Source: Candidatus Poribacteria bacterium (GTDB lineage: Bacteria > Poribacteria > WGA-4E > WGA-3G). From it: 64,000 nucleotides of DNA. The first letter of the stretch is position 1, and each line of letters starts with the position of its first letter. The stretch is from assembly GCA_022821725.1 (NCBI GenBank), contig JAJEDB010000061.1:1-64000 (forward strand), written 5' to 3'. Below are positions 7,950-15,141 of this stretch, piece after piece. The notes under the pieces were generated by a model. It saw nothing but the letters and a program-made list of their open reading frames with translations. It did not search any database and had not been told where the DNA came from. Position numbers and translations under genes: made by a program.

Positions 7950-8021
7950 TAATTAAGTTATGATATTTTGAGTTTCCTTATATTTAAAAAGTATGAGATC
8001 GCTTAGGAATGGAGGATAGAA

Positions 8022-8936
8022 ATGACGGTAGAAAACACGAACGCACCACGCAAGACATCGCCGCTTAAAGATTTTTGGGCAGAGAGTACCCTGAAGGTCC
8101 GGGCAGATTTGAAGGACTTGTTCGCTACCTTGGAGGGAGATGAACTCCTGGAAACCGTTATTGAACGGATCCAACGTTACGCAATCGAAACCTTCAGTGA
8201 GCCGCAACGCGAGAATTTCAGACGGTACAAATCACCCCATCTGTTAGGGACAATCAGAGAGACCTTCTCTGAGGAATTGACAGAATGGATCTCACACTTT
8301 ATCTCCGGCGCACACCGCGAGTTCATCGTCCGTTGCCACGCACGCGGGATCGCTACTGCCGAGGCAGTTTCGACATTGATGCGGGAAGACAAGACGCTGA
8401 GTCGCTTGGCAGAGGTAGATGTGATGGGGACACCCAATCTCCGACGAGCATTAGTTACACGGTTGGCATATCTGAAACCGGGGGCCGCACGCTGGCCCGA
8501 AAGGAAATACGGCGCAATCTGGCGCGAGGCTCGGGAACAGCATAAACAGGACATCGGGGATATTCCCCTCACATCCTCAATGGAACAGGTCGCAGTCTTA
8601 GCCAAGCACGTAGATTATATTAACGAAACGTTGTATGATAGTAATCATTCTGTGAACGATATTCAAGTGTTGACAGATGCGTTGATTAAAACAGTCGACG
8701 CGCTACAAAAGTTGTCTGCGACTGAACAACAGGTCCCTTCTAACTTGTCTGGGGCACAACTCATCACCGTCTTGGAACGATTAACACTCACATTGAATAC
8801 ACCCGAACAATTCGCGAGCGTCGGTAACACTGAGGCACTTGTTACGGTTCTCGAGCGATTAACGATTGCTTTGAAGTCAGCGAATCAGAAGGCAATTACA
8901 GACCAAACTGAAAACGTTCCCCCGGATCACCCTTGA
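8022..8936 (+). CDS. unrecognised 304-residue helical protein
   Basis: I do not recognise this protein. It starts at an ATG behind a strong GGAGG (about 6 bases spacing) and a promoter at 7921. No signal peptide or membrane segment is visible. The N-terminal about 190 residues are charged and helical, with aromatic-rich patches (REFIVRCHARG, ARWPERKYGAIWREARE). The C-terminal about 110 residues contain a repeated segment, TVLERLTLTLNTPE and TVLERLTIALKSAN (about 30 residues apart), preceded by a looser copy (LTDALIKTVDALQKLSATE). These look like short amphipathic repeats for oligomerisation. It sits alone between repeats D2/C5 and a repeat-flanked remnant region, which suits accessory DNA. 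Coding status is well supported; function is not. Confidence 0.8.
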   Translation: MTVENTNAPRKTSPLKDFWAESTLKVRADLKDLFATLEGDELLETVIERIQRYAIETFSEPQRENFRRYKSPHLLGTIRETFSEELTEWISHFISGAHREFIVRCHARGIATAEAVSTLMREDKTLSRLAEVDVMGTPNLRRALVTRLAYLKPGAARWPERKYGAIWREAREQHKQDIGDIPLTSSMEQVAVLAKHVDYINETLYDSNHSVNDIQVLTDALIKTVDALQKLSATEQQVPSNLSGAQLITVLERLTLTLNTPEQFASVGNTEALVTVLERLTIALKSANQKAITDQTENVPPDHP

Positions 8937-8945
8937 CGCACGAAA

Positions 8946-9068
8946 TTTTCATAGCAAATTTCATAGCAGCCTTCATAGCAACGTTTACGAAAAGCGTCCT
9001 CAACCCAATCGTAGTAAGGGATTATCCACTTTCGCGAAATATATTGATTTTGCAGTTTGCTATGAAAA
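8946..9068. repeat. 13-base inverted repeat with iterated TTCATAGCA
   Basis: TTTTCATAGCAAA (8946-8958) and its perfect inverted copy TTTGCTATGAAAA (9056-9068). Two further TTCATAGCA units lie at about 8960 and 8972. It lies just after the 8022 gene. Could be a terminator-like fold, an operator array or the ends of a small lost insertion. Confidence 0.5.
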
Positions 9069-9113
9069 CTGTGAAATTACAGTAAGATTAGCAAGTGTTT
9101 TGCTTAAGGTGAA

Positions 9114-9314
9114 TTGCGGAAACTTGGAGAATCCACAAGTGAATCAGCAGACTGGCTGAACGAGGAGGAAGTCGGTGCCTGGTCGTTCCATAAGGACGAA
9201 CCCGTCACAGAACTCCCGTTTGACCTTGTTGAAGGCATAGAACCGGAAGATCACTTGGATATAGCCGAGGACCTCTATAACCAGTCCGCAGGGCTCCAAA
9301 TGGGACTAAGATAA
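9114..9314 (+). pseudogene. acidic ORF, probable gene remnant
   Basis: A 66-codon frame with coding-like codon use (acidic, e.g. EEEVGAWSFHKDEPV and PEDHLDIAEDL) but only a TTG start and no well-placed ribosome binding site. It stops 5 bases before dispersed repeat D3. Not recognised. It is best read as a remnant, though a small antitoxin-like gene cannot be excluded. Confidence 0.3.
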
Positions 9315-9319
9315 ATCGC

Positions 9320-9385
9320 AAATAAAAAACGCTTCTAATCCGCGTCATCCGTCTAATCCGTGAGAATCCGCGATTCAGACAGACA
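9320..9385 (+). repeat. dispersed repeat D3
   Basis: About 66 bases, near-identical to D2. It sits exactly between two gene fragments (9114-9314 and 9388-9699). Confidence 0.8.
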
Positions 9386-9387
9386 AG

Positions 9388-9699
9388 ATGTGGGAACACG
9401 AACGGATTAATGACAAAACGCGAGGCGCGATGACGACACGTGTCGTTCGGTCAACAAATTATATCAACTGGACCGGACAATTGGATGAACGCGTCACGAC
9501 GAGTGCGACAGGGTATTATCAAGTCTATGTCCGACGCTTCCAAGATTATCGCATCCTGTTTGAAGGCAGTCTTACATTCCGACTCACAACAAAACTATCC
9601 TTTCCGCTTCGAGTGAATGTCCGATACGATAGTGAACCTCCTACCGGTATCCGAAAACATGATGTGGAAATATTTAACGGATTGCGGTATACTTTTTAG
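9388..9699 (+). pseudogene. C-terminal fragment of an outer-membrane beta-barrel (DUF481-like)
   Basis: About 100 codons of alternating beta-strand sequence (TTRVVRSTNYINWT, YYQVYVRRFQDYRI, LSFPLRVNVRYDSEPP) ending in GLRYTF, the aromatic C-terminus expected of an outer-membrane barrel. The SEPPTG turn near the end resembles DUF481 (YdiY-like) proteins. There is no signal peptide or N-terminal part: the frame opens at the edge of repeat D3, so the 5' portion is missing and this is probably not expressed as a working barrel. The DUF481 assignment is from memory of the family pattern. Confidence 0.5.
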
Positions 9700-9720
9700 A
9701 AAGACGAAAGGAGGGATCCT

Positions 9721-10689
9721 ATGAAGAAGGTGGAAACCTGTATGTGGCAGGCGATAATAAAAATCTGTATCGGTGTATGTCTTATCAGTCTTGGGAATAT
9801 CGGCTGGGCAGATGAACATCTCCAGATTATGGAAAAGCAGAAGAAACTCGTCTTAAAGGGTAAAATTTCTGCAGCACTTGGTGAATACGATTCACATTTA
9901 AAGGGAGCCGTTGAATACCTCGTTTGTGGTCACAACGGCAAGGAGTATGAGAGCATCGTCGTCGTTGAGGCGACAGCAAAGGAAGTTCATGACGCACTTG
10001 AAAACCTCGGTGTTGCCGTAGGGACGCCTCCCGGCTATGACGAAGAAAAAGATGCACCAACACCACCAAAGGGAACCGAGTTTCTCTTTTATGTTGAGTG
10101 GCAGGATGGCGATACGAAGAAAAAGGTGCGTGCCGAAGAACTCGTTTTCAATGTGAAGACGCAAAAGCCGATGCAACACGTCGCTTGGGTCTATTCAGGA
10201 TCACGGATCGTGCCAGATTTGGATAGCGATGATGAGGACGCGATGATCCCGCAGGCGTTTATGAGCAACGACCTTGTTGCCTTGAGACTCTTTGATGCGA
10301 GTGCCCTCTTTCAGAATCCACTCCCTGAATCCTCGGAGGAGAATATCTATAAAAAGAACGATGCGTTACTGCCAAAACTTGGGACACCTGTCACACTCAC
10401 GATTGAGGTGAATCGGAAAATGCAACTGTTTGTGATAATTACGGGAAGGGTCCAAGGTGTCGGGTTCCGCAATTTCACACAACTTAACGCCAAGCAGCTC
10501 GGTCTCAACGGCTATGCCAAGAATCTACCCAACGGCACTGTCGAAGTCGTCGCCGAGGGGAATAAGTCGCAGCTCGATGCGTTAATCGCTTTGCTAAAGA
10601 AGGGACCGCGCTACGCGCGGGTTGATTCGCTTGAGATTGATGAACGTCCCTTCACAGGGGAATATAAAACTTTCGGCGTTCGGTATTGA
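9721..10689 (+). CDS. exported YdjY-like domain fused to acylphosphatase
   Basis: A 322-residue exported protein of two parts. After a signal peptide (about residues 1-30) comes a region of about 200 residues resembling YdjY-domain proteins (AVEYLVCGHNGKEYESIVVVEA then HDALENLGV is the family pattern). Residues about 232-322 form a complete acylphosphatase: GRVQGVGFR with catalytic R250, and KNLPNGTVEV with catalytic N268. The 18-residue spacing equals that of classical acylphosphatases. Acylphosphatases hydrolyse acyl phosphates and are normally free cytosolic proteins of about 90 residues; an exported fusion is unusual. GGAGG precedes ATG 9721. The MobA-like gene starts 3 bases after the stop, so the two are probably co-transcribed. 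The substrate outside the cytosol is unknown. Confidence 0.85.
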   Translation: MKKVETCMWQAIIKICIGVCLISLGNIGWADEHLQIMEKQKKLVLKGKISAALGEYDSHLKGAVEYLVCGHNGKEYESIVVVEATAKEVHDALENLGVAVGTPPGYDEEKDAPTPPKGTEFLFYVEWQDGDTKKKVRAEELVFNVKTQKPMQHVAWVYSGSRIVPDLDSDDEDAMIPQAFMSNDLVALRLFDASALFQNPLPESSEENIYKKNDALLPKLGTPVTLTIEVNRKMQLFVIITGRVQGVGFRNFTQLNAKQLGLNGYAKNLPNGTVEVVAEGNKSQLDALIALLKKGPRYARVDSLEIDERPFTGEYKTFGVRY

Positions 10690-10692
10690 ATC

Positions 10693-11298
10693 ATGACGCA
10701 GACGACATCTACTGCTATATCGGGAATTCTTCTCGCAGCAGGGCTCTCTACTCGGATGGGGGAACCGAAGCAGCTACTCCCATTTGGCGAAAGCACTATT
10801 GTTGAGACGGTGGTGGACAGTATGCTTGGTGCCAAATTTGATGAGGTTATCGTTGTTGTCGGACATTGTGCAGCGCAGATTCAGGAACAATTGGGAGAAC
10901 GTCCCGTCAAGATCGTTTTCAACCCTGACTATCATGAGGGTATGTTGACCTCCGCGCAGGCGGGTATACAGGCACTGAAAGGAAGTGATGCGTTTGCACT
11001 CATGCTGGTTGACCAACCGTTTATCACTTCTACGCTAATTGATGGCGTCATTGATGCCTACGTCCAAACGCGTAAGGGAATTGCCTTACCGAGTTATAAT
11101 TACAAACGCGGGCATCCAACGATCTTCCACCGGCGATATGCCGACGATATTCTTGCCTTAGGCGCGGAGAGCGGCGGCGTGCGAACGCTCTTCAGACGGT
11201 ATGGCGACGATATTCATTATGTTACAGTCGATACTGATCGGGTGCTCCGCGATATAGATTATCGCGAAGATTATGAACGCGCCCTACAGGAAAATTGA
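10693..11298 (+). CDS. MobA/MocA-like nucleotidyltransferase
   Basis: Member of the MobA-like NTP transferase superfamily (201 residues), with the N-terminal glycine-rich signature LLAAGLSTRMGEPKQLL (about residues 12-28) and MLVDQPF in the middle as the metal-binding aspartate region. Closest to MocA, which adds CMP to the molybdenum cofactor for molybdenum hydroxylases, and to CoxI-type accessory proteins. A MoxR/CoxD-like ATPase lies two genes downstream. In molybdenum-hydroxylase gene clusters these two occur together, but no hydroxylase subunit is present in the window. Start codon 3 bases after the previous stop. The MocA assignment is inference from family resemblance. Confidence 0.85.
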   Translation: MTQTTSTAISGILLAAGLSTRMGEPKQLLPFGESTIVETVVDSMLGAKFDEVIVVVGHCAAQIQEQLGERPVKIVFNPDYHEGMLTSAQAGIQALKGSDAFALMLVDQPFITSTLIDGVIDAYVQTRKGIALPSYNYKRGHPTIFHRRYADDILALGAESGGVRTLFRRYGDDIHYVTVDTDRVLRDIDYREDYERALQEN

Positions 11299-11328
11299 AA
11301 TCTGCCCGAAACATACGAGGGAGAAAAC

Positions 11329-12000
11329 ATGAAAGAATCTCGCAAAGACGCATCAGAAATCCCTGAAGTCATCCCTACTACGATGACGTTGGAGGATTTT
11401 CTTGAGAACGATGTCCCGGGATATGAATACATGGACGGCAAATTAGTCCTGAAGTCACCGCCAGAAAAGCACCTACCCATTCCCACTACGATGACGTTGG
11501 AGGATTTTCTTGAGAACGATGTCCCGGGATACGAATACGCGAAAGGAGAATTAATACCGATGGCCCCAGCGACGAGAAGGCATGGGAAAATTAGTGCAAA
11601 GGTTGCCTGGCATTTGTACGCGCATATTTACGAAAATGGACTGGGGGAAGTCTATACGGCAGAGACGATATTCCAGGTTGGGGAACGTGTGATGAAACCG
11701 GACGTTGCGTTCGTTTCAACCGATCGCTTGGATGTTGACGAAGATAAAACGTTTCCGATACCGCCCGACCTGGCGATTGAAGTCGTCTCTCCGACAGATG
11801 TGCACTACCGGATCGTCCGCAAGGCGTTCGACTATCTGGAGGCAGGGACCCGCCTCGTCTGGGTACTCGATCCCATTGCCAAAGCAGTGACGGTGTATCG
11901 TTCTAAAACCGACATTGAGCTACTGACGCACGAAGCCACGTTGACAGGTGAGGATATTGTGCCGGGATTTGCCTGTCCCGTGGAAAACCTCTTTGAATAA
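11329..12000 (+). CDS. Uma2 family putative endonuclease, with duplicated N-terminus
   Basis: Uma2/DUF820 PD-(D/E)XK-fold protein of 223 residues. The core motifs are KPDVAFVS (Asp), DLAIEVVSP (Glu) and the following K/Y-rich helix KAFDYLEAG, then VWVLDP. The family is greatly expanded in cyanobacteria and Poribacteria-like genomes; its biological role is unsettled. The first about 36 residues are a tandem copy of the next 36 (TTMTLEDFLENDVPGYEY occurs twice), so the protein has one extra N-terminal unit compared with normal Uma2 proteins, whose N-terminus corresponds to the second copy. GAGGGAGA precedes ATG 11329. It lies between the nucleotidyltransferase and the MoxR gene but is probably unrelated to them. 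Confidence 0.9.
   Translation: MKESRKDASEIPEVIPTTMTLEDFLENDVPGYEYMDGKLVLKSPPEKHLPIPTTMTLEDFLENDVPGYEYAKGELIPMAPATRRHGKISAKVAWHLYAHIYENGLGEVYTAETIFQVGERVMKPDVAFVSTDRLDVDEDKTFPIPPDLAIEVVSPTDVHYRIVRKAFDYLEAGTRLVWVLDPIAKAVTVYRSKTDIELLTHEATLTGEDIVPGFACPVENLFE
11371..11538 (+). repeat. 108-base in-frame tandem duplication
   Basis: The segment starting at 11371 recurs from 11479 with a period of 108 bases; the first about 65 bases of each copy are nearly identical, the rest diverged. It adds 36 codons to the Uma2 gene. Confidence 0.85.
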
Positions 12001-12051
12001 CCTAAGTGCCATTTGTACGAATCATAATTAAAAATCCATAGAATCCAGGGT

Positions 12052-12077
12052 GTAGCTCGTAAGGAATAATTAAAAAT
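12052..12077 (+). repeat. leader element L2 (truncated)
   Basis: GTAGCTCGTAAGGAATAATTAAAAAT directly abutting ATG 12078. It keeps the GTAG head and the AAGG-AATTAAAA tail but has lost the middle. AAGG to ATG spacing is 13 bases, as in L6. Confidence 0.7.
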
Positions 12078-12950
12078 ATGTTCACGTCTATTGAAAACGT
12101 TCAAGTTGCCTGTGAAAAACATGCGTATATCGCGGATAGAGGTTTAGCGACAACGCTCTATCTCGCGCATCATCTCAAGAAACCCATTTTCCTCGAAGGC
12201 GAACCCGGTGTCGGCAAGACTGAAGTCGCGAAAGTCCTCGCGGATTCAACAGGCGCGAAACTCATCCGATTGCAATGTTATGAAGGTTTAGATGCCAATA
12301 GTGCCTTGTATGAATGGAACTACACACGCCAGATTTTGCAACTTCGCATTGATGAAGCCCGCGGACGAGATAAAGAAAACATCGGCACCGACCTGTTTAG
12401 CGAGGCGTTTCTACTGAAACGTCCGTTGCTGGAGGCTATCCAGAGCGATGGGGATGTCCCACCCGTCTTACTCATCGACGAGGTAGACCGGAGCGACAGT
12501 GAATTTGAGGCGTTCCTACTGGAGATCTTGTCCGACTTCCAGATTACCATCCCCGAAATCGGGACAATTCAAGCGAAACATATCCCTTACGTAGTGCTGA
12601 CTTCAAACCGGACGCGAGAGGTCCATGAAGCACTCAAACGCCGGTGTCTCTACCAGTGGATCGATTATCCCACTGTGGAAAAGGAGTTAGCGATTGTGCA
12701 GACGAAGCTTCCACAGATTGATGAACACCTTGCACAGCAGTTGTGTGGGATGATGCAACTCTGGCGGCAAGGGGATTACTATAAGAAACCGGGTGTTGCA
12801 GAGACCTTGGATTGGGCGTTGGCACTCGTGGCACTGGGTAAGGCACAACTCGATGCGGATGTCGTTGCCGAGACGCTTGGTTGTGTCTTCAAGTACCAGG
12901 ACGATATCCAGCGCGCACGCGCAGTGGAATTATCCGAATTAGGATTTTAG
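12078..12950 (+). CDS. MoxR-family AAA+ ATPase (CoxD-like)
   Basis: AAA+ ATPase of 290 residues. Walker A is GEPGVGKTEVAK (about residues 40-51), Walker B LLIDEVDRSD (about residues 130-139), and sensor-1 VVLTSNRTRE. The segment LQCYEGLDANSALYEWNY is the pattern of CoxD/MoxR proteins, which act as chaperone-like remodelers in maturation of metalloenzymes such as CO dehydrogenase-type hydroxylases, usually with a VWA-domain partner (CoxE). No VWA gene is adjacent; instead an ABC permease starts 1 base after the stop. Expression appears to use the truncated leader element L2 as translation signal. Client protein unknown. Confidence 0.9.
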   Translation: MFTSIENVQVACEKHAYIADRGLATTLYLAHHLKKPIFLEGEPGVGKTEVAKVLADSTGAKLIRLQCYEGLDANSALYEWNYTRQILQLRIDEARGRDKENIGTDLFSEAFLLKRPLLEAIQSDGDVPPVLLIDEVDRSDSEFEAFLLEILSDFQITIPEIGTIQAKHIPYVVLTSNRTREVHEALKRRCLYQWIDYPTVEKELAIVQTKLPQIDEHLAQQLCGMMQLWRQGDYYKKPGVAETLDWALALVALGKAQLDADVVAETLGCVFKYQDDIQRARAVELSELGF

Positions 12951-12951
12951 A

Positions 12952-14676
12952 ATGAATCAAACAAAAAAAGCGCAACAGGTTAGAATAAGAATTTTCAGAG
13001 GAGTCGGGTATCTCCTTTTGGTAGCCGCAGCGTTTTGTACGATGATACCGATGCTGTGGTTGTTGACCTCCTCTTTTAAAACCGCCAACGAAATTTTCGC
13101 TGTCCCTATTCAGTGGTTCCCGCATCTACCCCCGCGCGTCGCAGCATCGCCTTATATTGTCGAAGATGCCTATCCTAACATTGAAAAACCTGTGGCTGTG
13201 GATGAAACATCGTGGAGGACCCTGCAACCCCAACTCACCCAGATAATTTGGTCTGAGACACAGGCACACATCGCGGCAAATCCGAAACTTGCCAATTATG
13301 TTCCGTCCGAAGAATTGCAAACCGAAGTCATAGAGGGTTTATGGGCACAACTGATCGCAGGGCTGCCGGACGAGGTCTGGAACGGCACAACGGATGCGAT
13401 GACTGCAGCGGTGCGAGAGGCTATTATTCCTGAGACGGTTGATACGATTTGGGGATCCGTGTATCGCGAAGTGGCGATTGGGACGCTCCAGATAGAGGAC
13501 CTTGATTTCAATCGCACACCAATTGAGGTCGTGAACTGGGTAGCAGAGACGGGCACGCGTATACGCACATCAGACGATGCCCAGACGGATGCAAGTCTAT
13601 CCTACAATTTCCAAGACAGGGACACTGCCCGTATGACGGCAACGGTTTCCTCGCCTATTCCTGTTGAACGGATACGACGCATCACGCTGCCTGTGCGTGG
13701 AGATGCCTCGTATCACCGACTCTCTTTAACCGTGTCTGTCCCGAACTCTGGAACGGATGATAGCAGCACGCACAATGGTGTTACATATCAACCGACGCGT
13801 TCTTTCGTTTTAGGGAGCGCGTTGTGGACAGATTCGGTCTGGCGACTGAACGGCATCCCTGGCGAGTTAGAGTCCTCACACATCACGATGCAGAAGACAG
13901 AAACGAACCTCGCACCCCATGCCACAGGGGGCACAGGAAATGGGAGTCAATTGTTCCTGCAATTAGCGATTCATCAACCCGCTTATCTCTCAATTGTATG
14001 GGATAAATTCACATCAAACTACCGGAATCTATGGAAGACTGTGCCGTATAATCGGTATTTCGTCAATAGCGTTTTCATTGCGACCGCGTCAACGCTACTC
14101 ACGCTGTTTTTCTGTTCACTCGGTGGATACGCGTTTGCCAAGTATCAATTCCGTGGTCAGAAGATTTTGTTCGGCATCCTCCTTGCTTCCATGATGGTCC
14201 CGTTTCAGGTATTGCTCGTTCCGTTGTTTGGGTTGATGTATGATATTGGATGGCTCAATAGTTACAAGGCGATTATCATCCCATTTTCGGTCGGCGCGTT
14301 CGGTGTTTTTTTGATGCGTCAATTCATTGTCACAATTCCGTCTGAACTGCTGGATGCGGCACGGATTGATGGCTGTTCCGAGTTCGGTATCTATTACCGC
14401 GTTGTGCTCCCTATCATCAAGCCTGCGCTTGGGGCGTTAACGATCTATTCATTTTTAGCTTCATGGAACGGGTATCTCTGGCCCCTCATCATTTTACGGG
14501 ATGAGGTGAAATATACGCTACCGATCGGTTTAGCGAATCTCGTGGGTACCTATCGCCAAGATTACGGGATGTTAATGGCAGGAACGTTGCTATCCCTCAT
14601 GCCAATCGTTATCCTATTTTTAGCGATGCAACGTGAATTCGTGCAGGGGATTACTTTAGGAAGTGTCAAGGAATAG
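12952..14676 (+). CDS. MalG-like ABC sugar-type permease with about 320-residue extracytoplasmic insertion
   Basis: Membrane permease of a carbohydrate-type ABC importer. TM1 is at about residues 17-39, and the remaining five TMs run from about residue 367. The cytoplasmic EAA loop (DAARIDGCSEFGIYYRVVLPI, about residues 465-485) contacts the ATPase, and the C-terminus GITLGSVKE is typical of MalG/CUT1 subunits. Family members are about 270-300 residues; this has 574 because a beta-rich soluble domain of about 320 residues sits between TM1 and TM2, on the periplasmic side. No ATPase, partner permease or binding protein lies nearby, so it must work with components elsewhere or has been separated from them. 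It starts 1 base after the MoxR stop, implying coupled translation. Confidence 0.9.
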   Translation: MNQTKKAQQVRIRIFRGVGYLLLVAAAFCTMIPMLWLLTSSFKTANEIFAVPIQWFPHLPPRVAASPYIVEDAYPNIEKPVAVDETSWRTLQPQLTQIIWSETQAHIAANPKLANYVPSEELQTEVIEGLWAQLIAGLPDEVWNGTTDAMTAAVREAIIPETVDTIWGSVYREVAIGTLQIEDLDFNRTPIEVVNWVAETGTRIRTSDDAQTDASLSYNFQDRDTARMTATVSSPIPVERIRRITLPVRGDASYHRLSLTVSVPNSGTDDSSTHNGVTYQPTRSFVLGSALWTDSVWRLNGIPGELESSHITMQKTETNLAPHATGGTGNGSQLFLQLAIHQPAYLSIVWDKFTSNYRNLWKTVPYNRYFVNSVFIATASTLLTLFFCSLGGYAFAKYQFRGQKILFGILLASMMVPFQVLLVPLFGLMYDIGWLNSYKAIIIPFSVGAFGVFLMRQFIVTIPSELLDAARIDGCSEFGIYYRVVLPIIKPALGALTIYSFLASWNGYLWPLIILRDEVKYTLPIGLANLVGTYRQDYGMLMAGTLLSLMPIVILFLAMQREFVQGITLGSVKE

Positions 14677-14740
14677 GGAAGTGCCGTGCTTATAACGCTA
14701 AGAGTCGCACGGGATGCCTCCTAAAAAAGATTTAAAACCG

Positions 14741-14829
14741 GTAGCCCGTAATGAAATGGAGGGCGGTTCGAACACCGAAACCGCTAAATTTCTAAATACG
14801 GTTACTTATCCGCAAGGTATATTTAAAAG
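14741..14829 (+). repeat. leader element L3
   Basis: GTAGCCCGTAATGAAATGGA then GGGCGG (arms GCCC/GGGC), then a middle with AACCG/CGGTT arms, ending CCGCAAGGTATATTTAAAAG immediately before ATG 14830. AAGG to ATG is 12 bases. Confidence 0.85.
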
Positions 14830-15141
14830 ATGTCAGATTATATAACGGTTACAAAAACGTCAGCGATCCGAGAAGGACGCGGCAAAGCGTTCACCGTCAA
14901 TGGCAGACGCGTCGCCATTTTCAATGAAGGTGGCGAATTCTATGCTGTGGACAACACCTGCCCGCATGCCATGGGCTCCCTCGGTAGAGGTAGAATCCGA
15001 AACGGTATCGCTGTGTGTCCCGTCCACGGTTATGCCTATGATACCAAAACCGGCGAATGCCAAACCGACCCACGCCTCCGCATCAGGACCTATCCACTGA
15101 TTGTCGAAGATGAGGAGATCAAAGTCGAGGTGAAACAGTGA
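14830..15141 (+). CDS. Rieske [2Fe-2S] ferredoxin (NirD/BphF-like)
   Basis: Small Rieske protein of 103 residues. The two cluster-binding boxes are C44-P-H46 and C63-P-V-H66 (CxH...CxxH). Length and lack of membrane anchor fit the soluble ferredoxins that pass electrons to Rieske oxygenases, or the NirD small subunit of nitrite reductase; no such partner is nearby. Translation appears to start from leader element L3, whose tail abuts the ATG. The stop overlaps the GTG start of the TlpA-like gene by 4 bases (GTGA), indicating coupled translation and a possible shared redox function. Confidence 0.93.
   Translation: MSDYITVTKTSAIREGRGKAFTVNGRRVAIFNEGGEFYAVDNTCPHAMGSLGRGRIRNGIAVCPVHGYAYDTKTGECQTDPRLRIRTYPLIVEDEEIKVEVKQ

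Larger units (their letters stand above)
7609..8021. other. intergenic region with repeats D2, C4, C5 and a promoter
   Basis: Apart from D2, two GCGTAAGTCCT-like motifs (7771-7780 inverted; 7881-7893 with one change) and the promoter at 7921-7949, no gene is supported. Confidence 0.6.

Noticed and set aside
3354..9713. Complete insertion sequence or prophage in the repeat-rich segment
   Set aside because: No transposase, integrase or phage genes; only short repeats and gene fragments.
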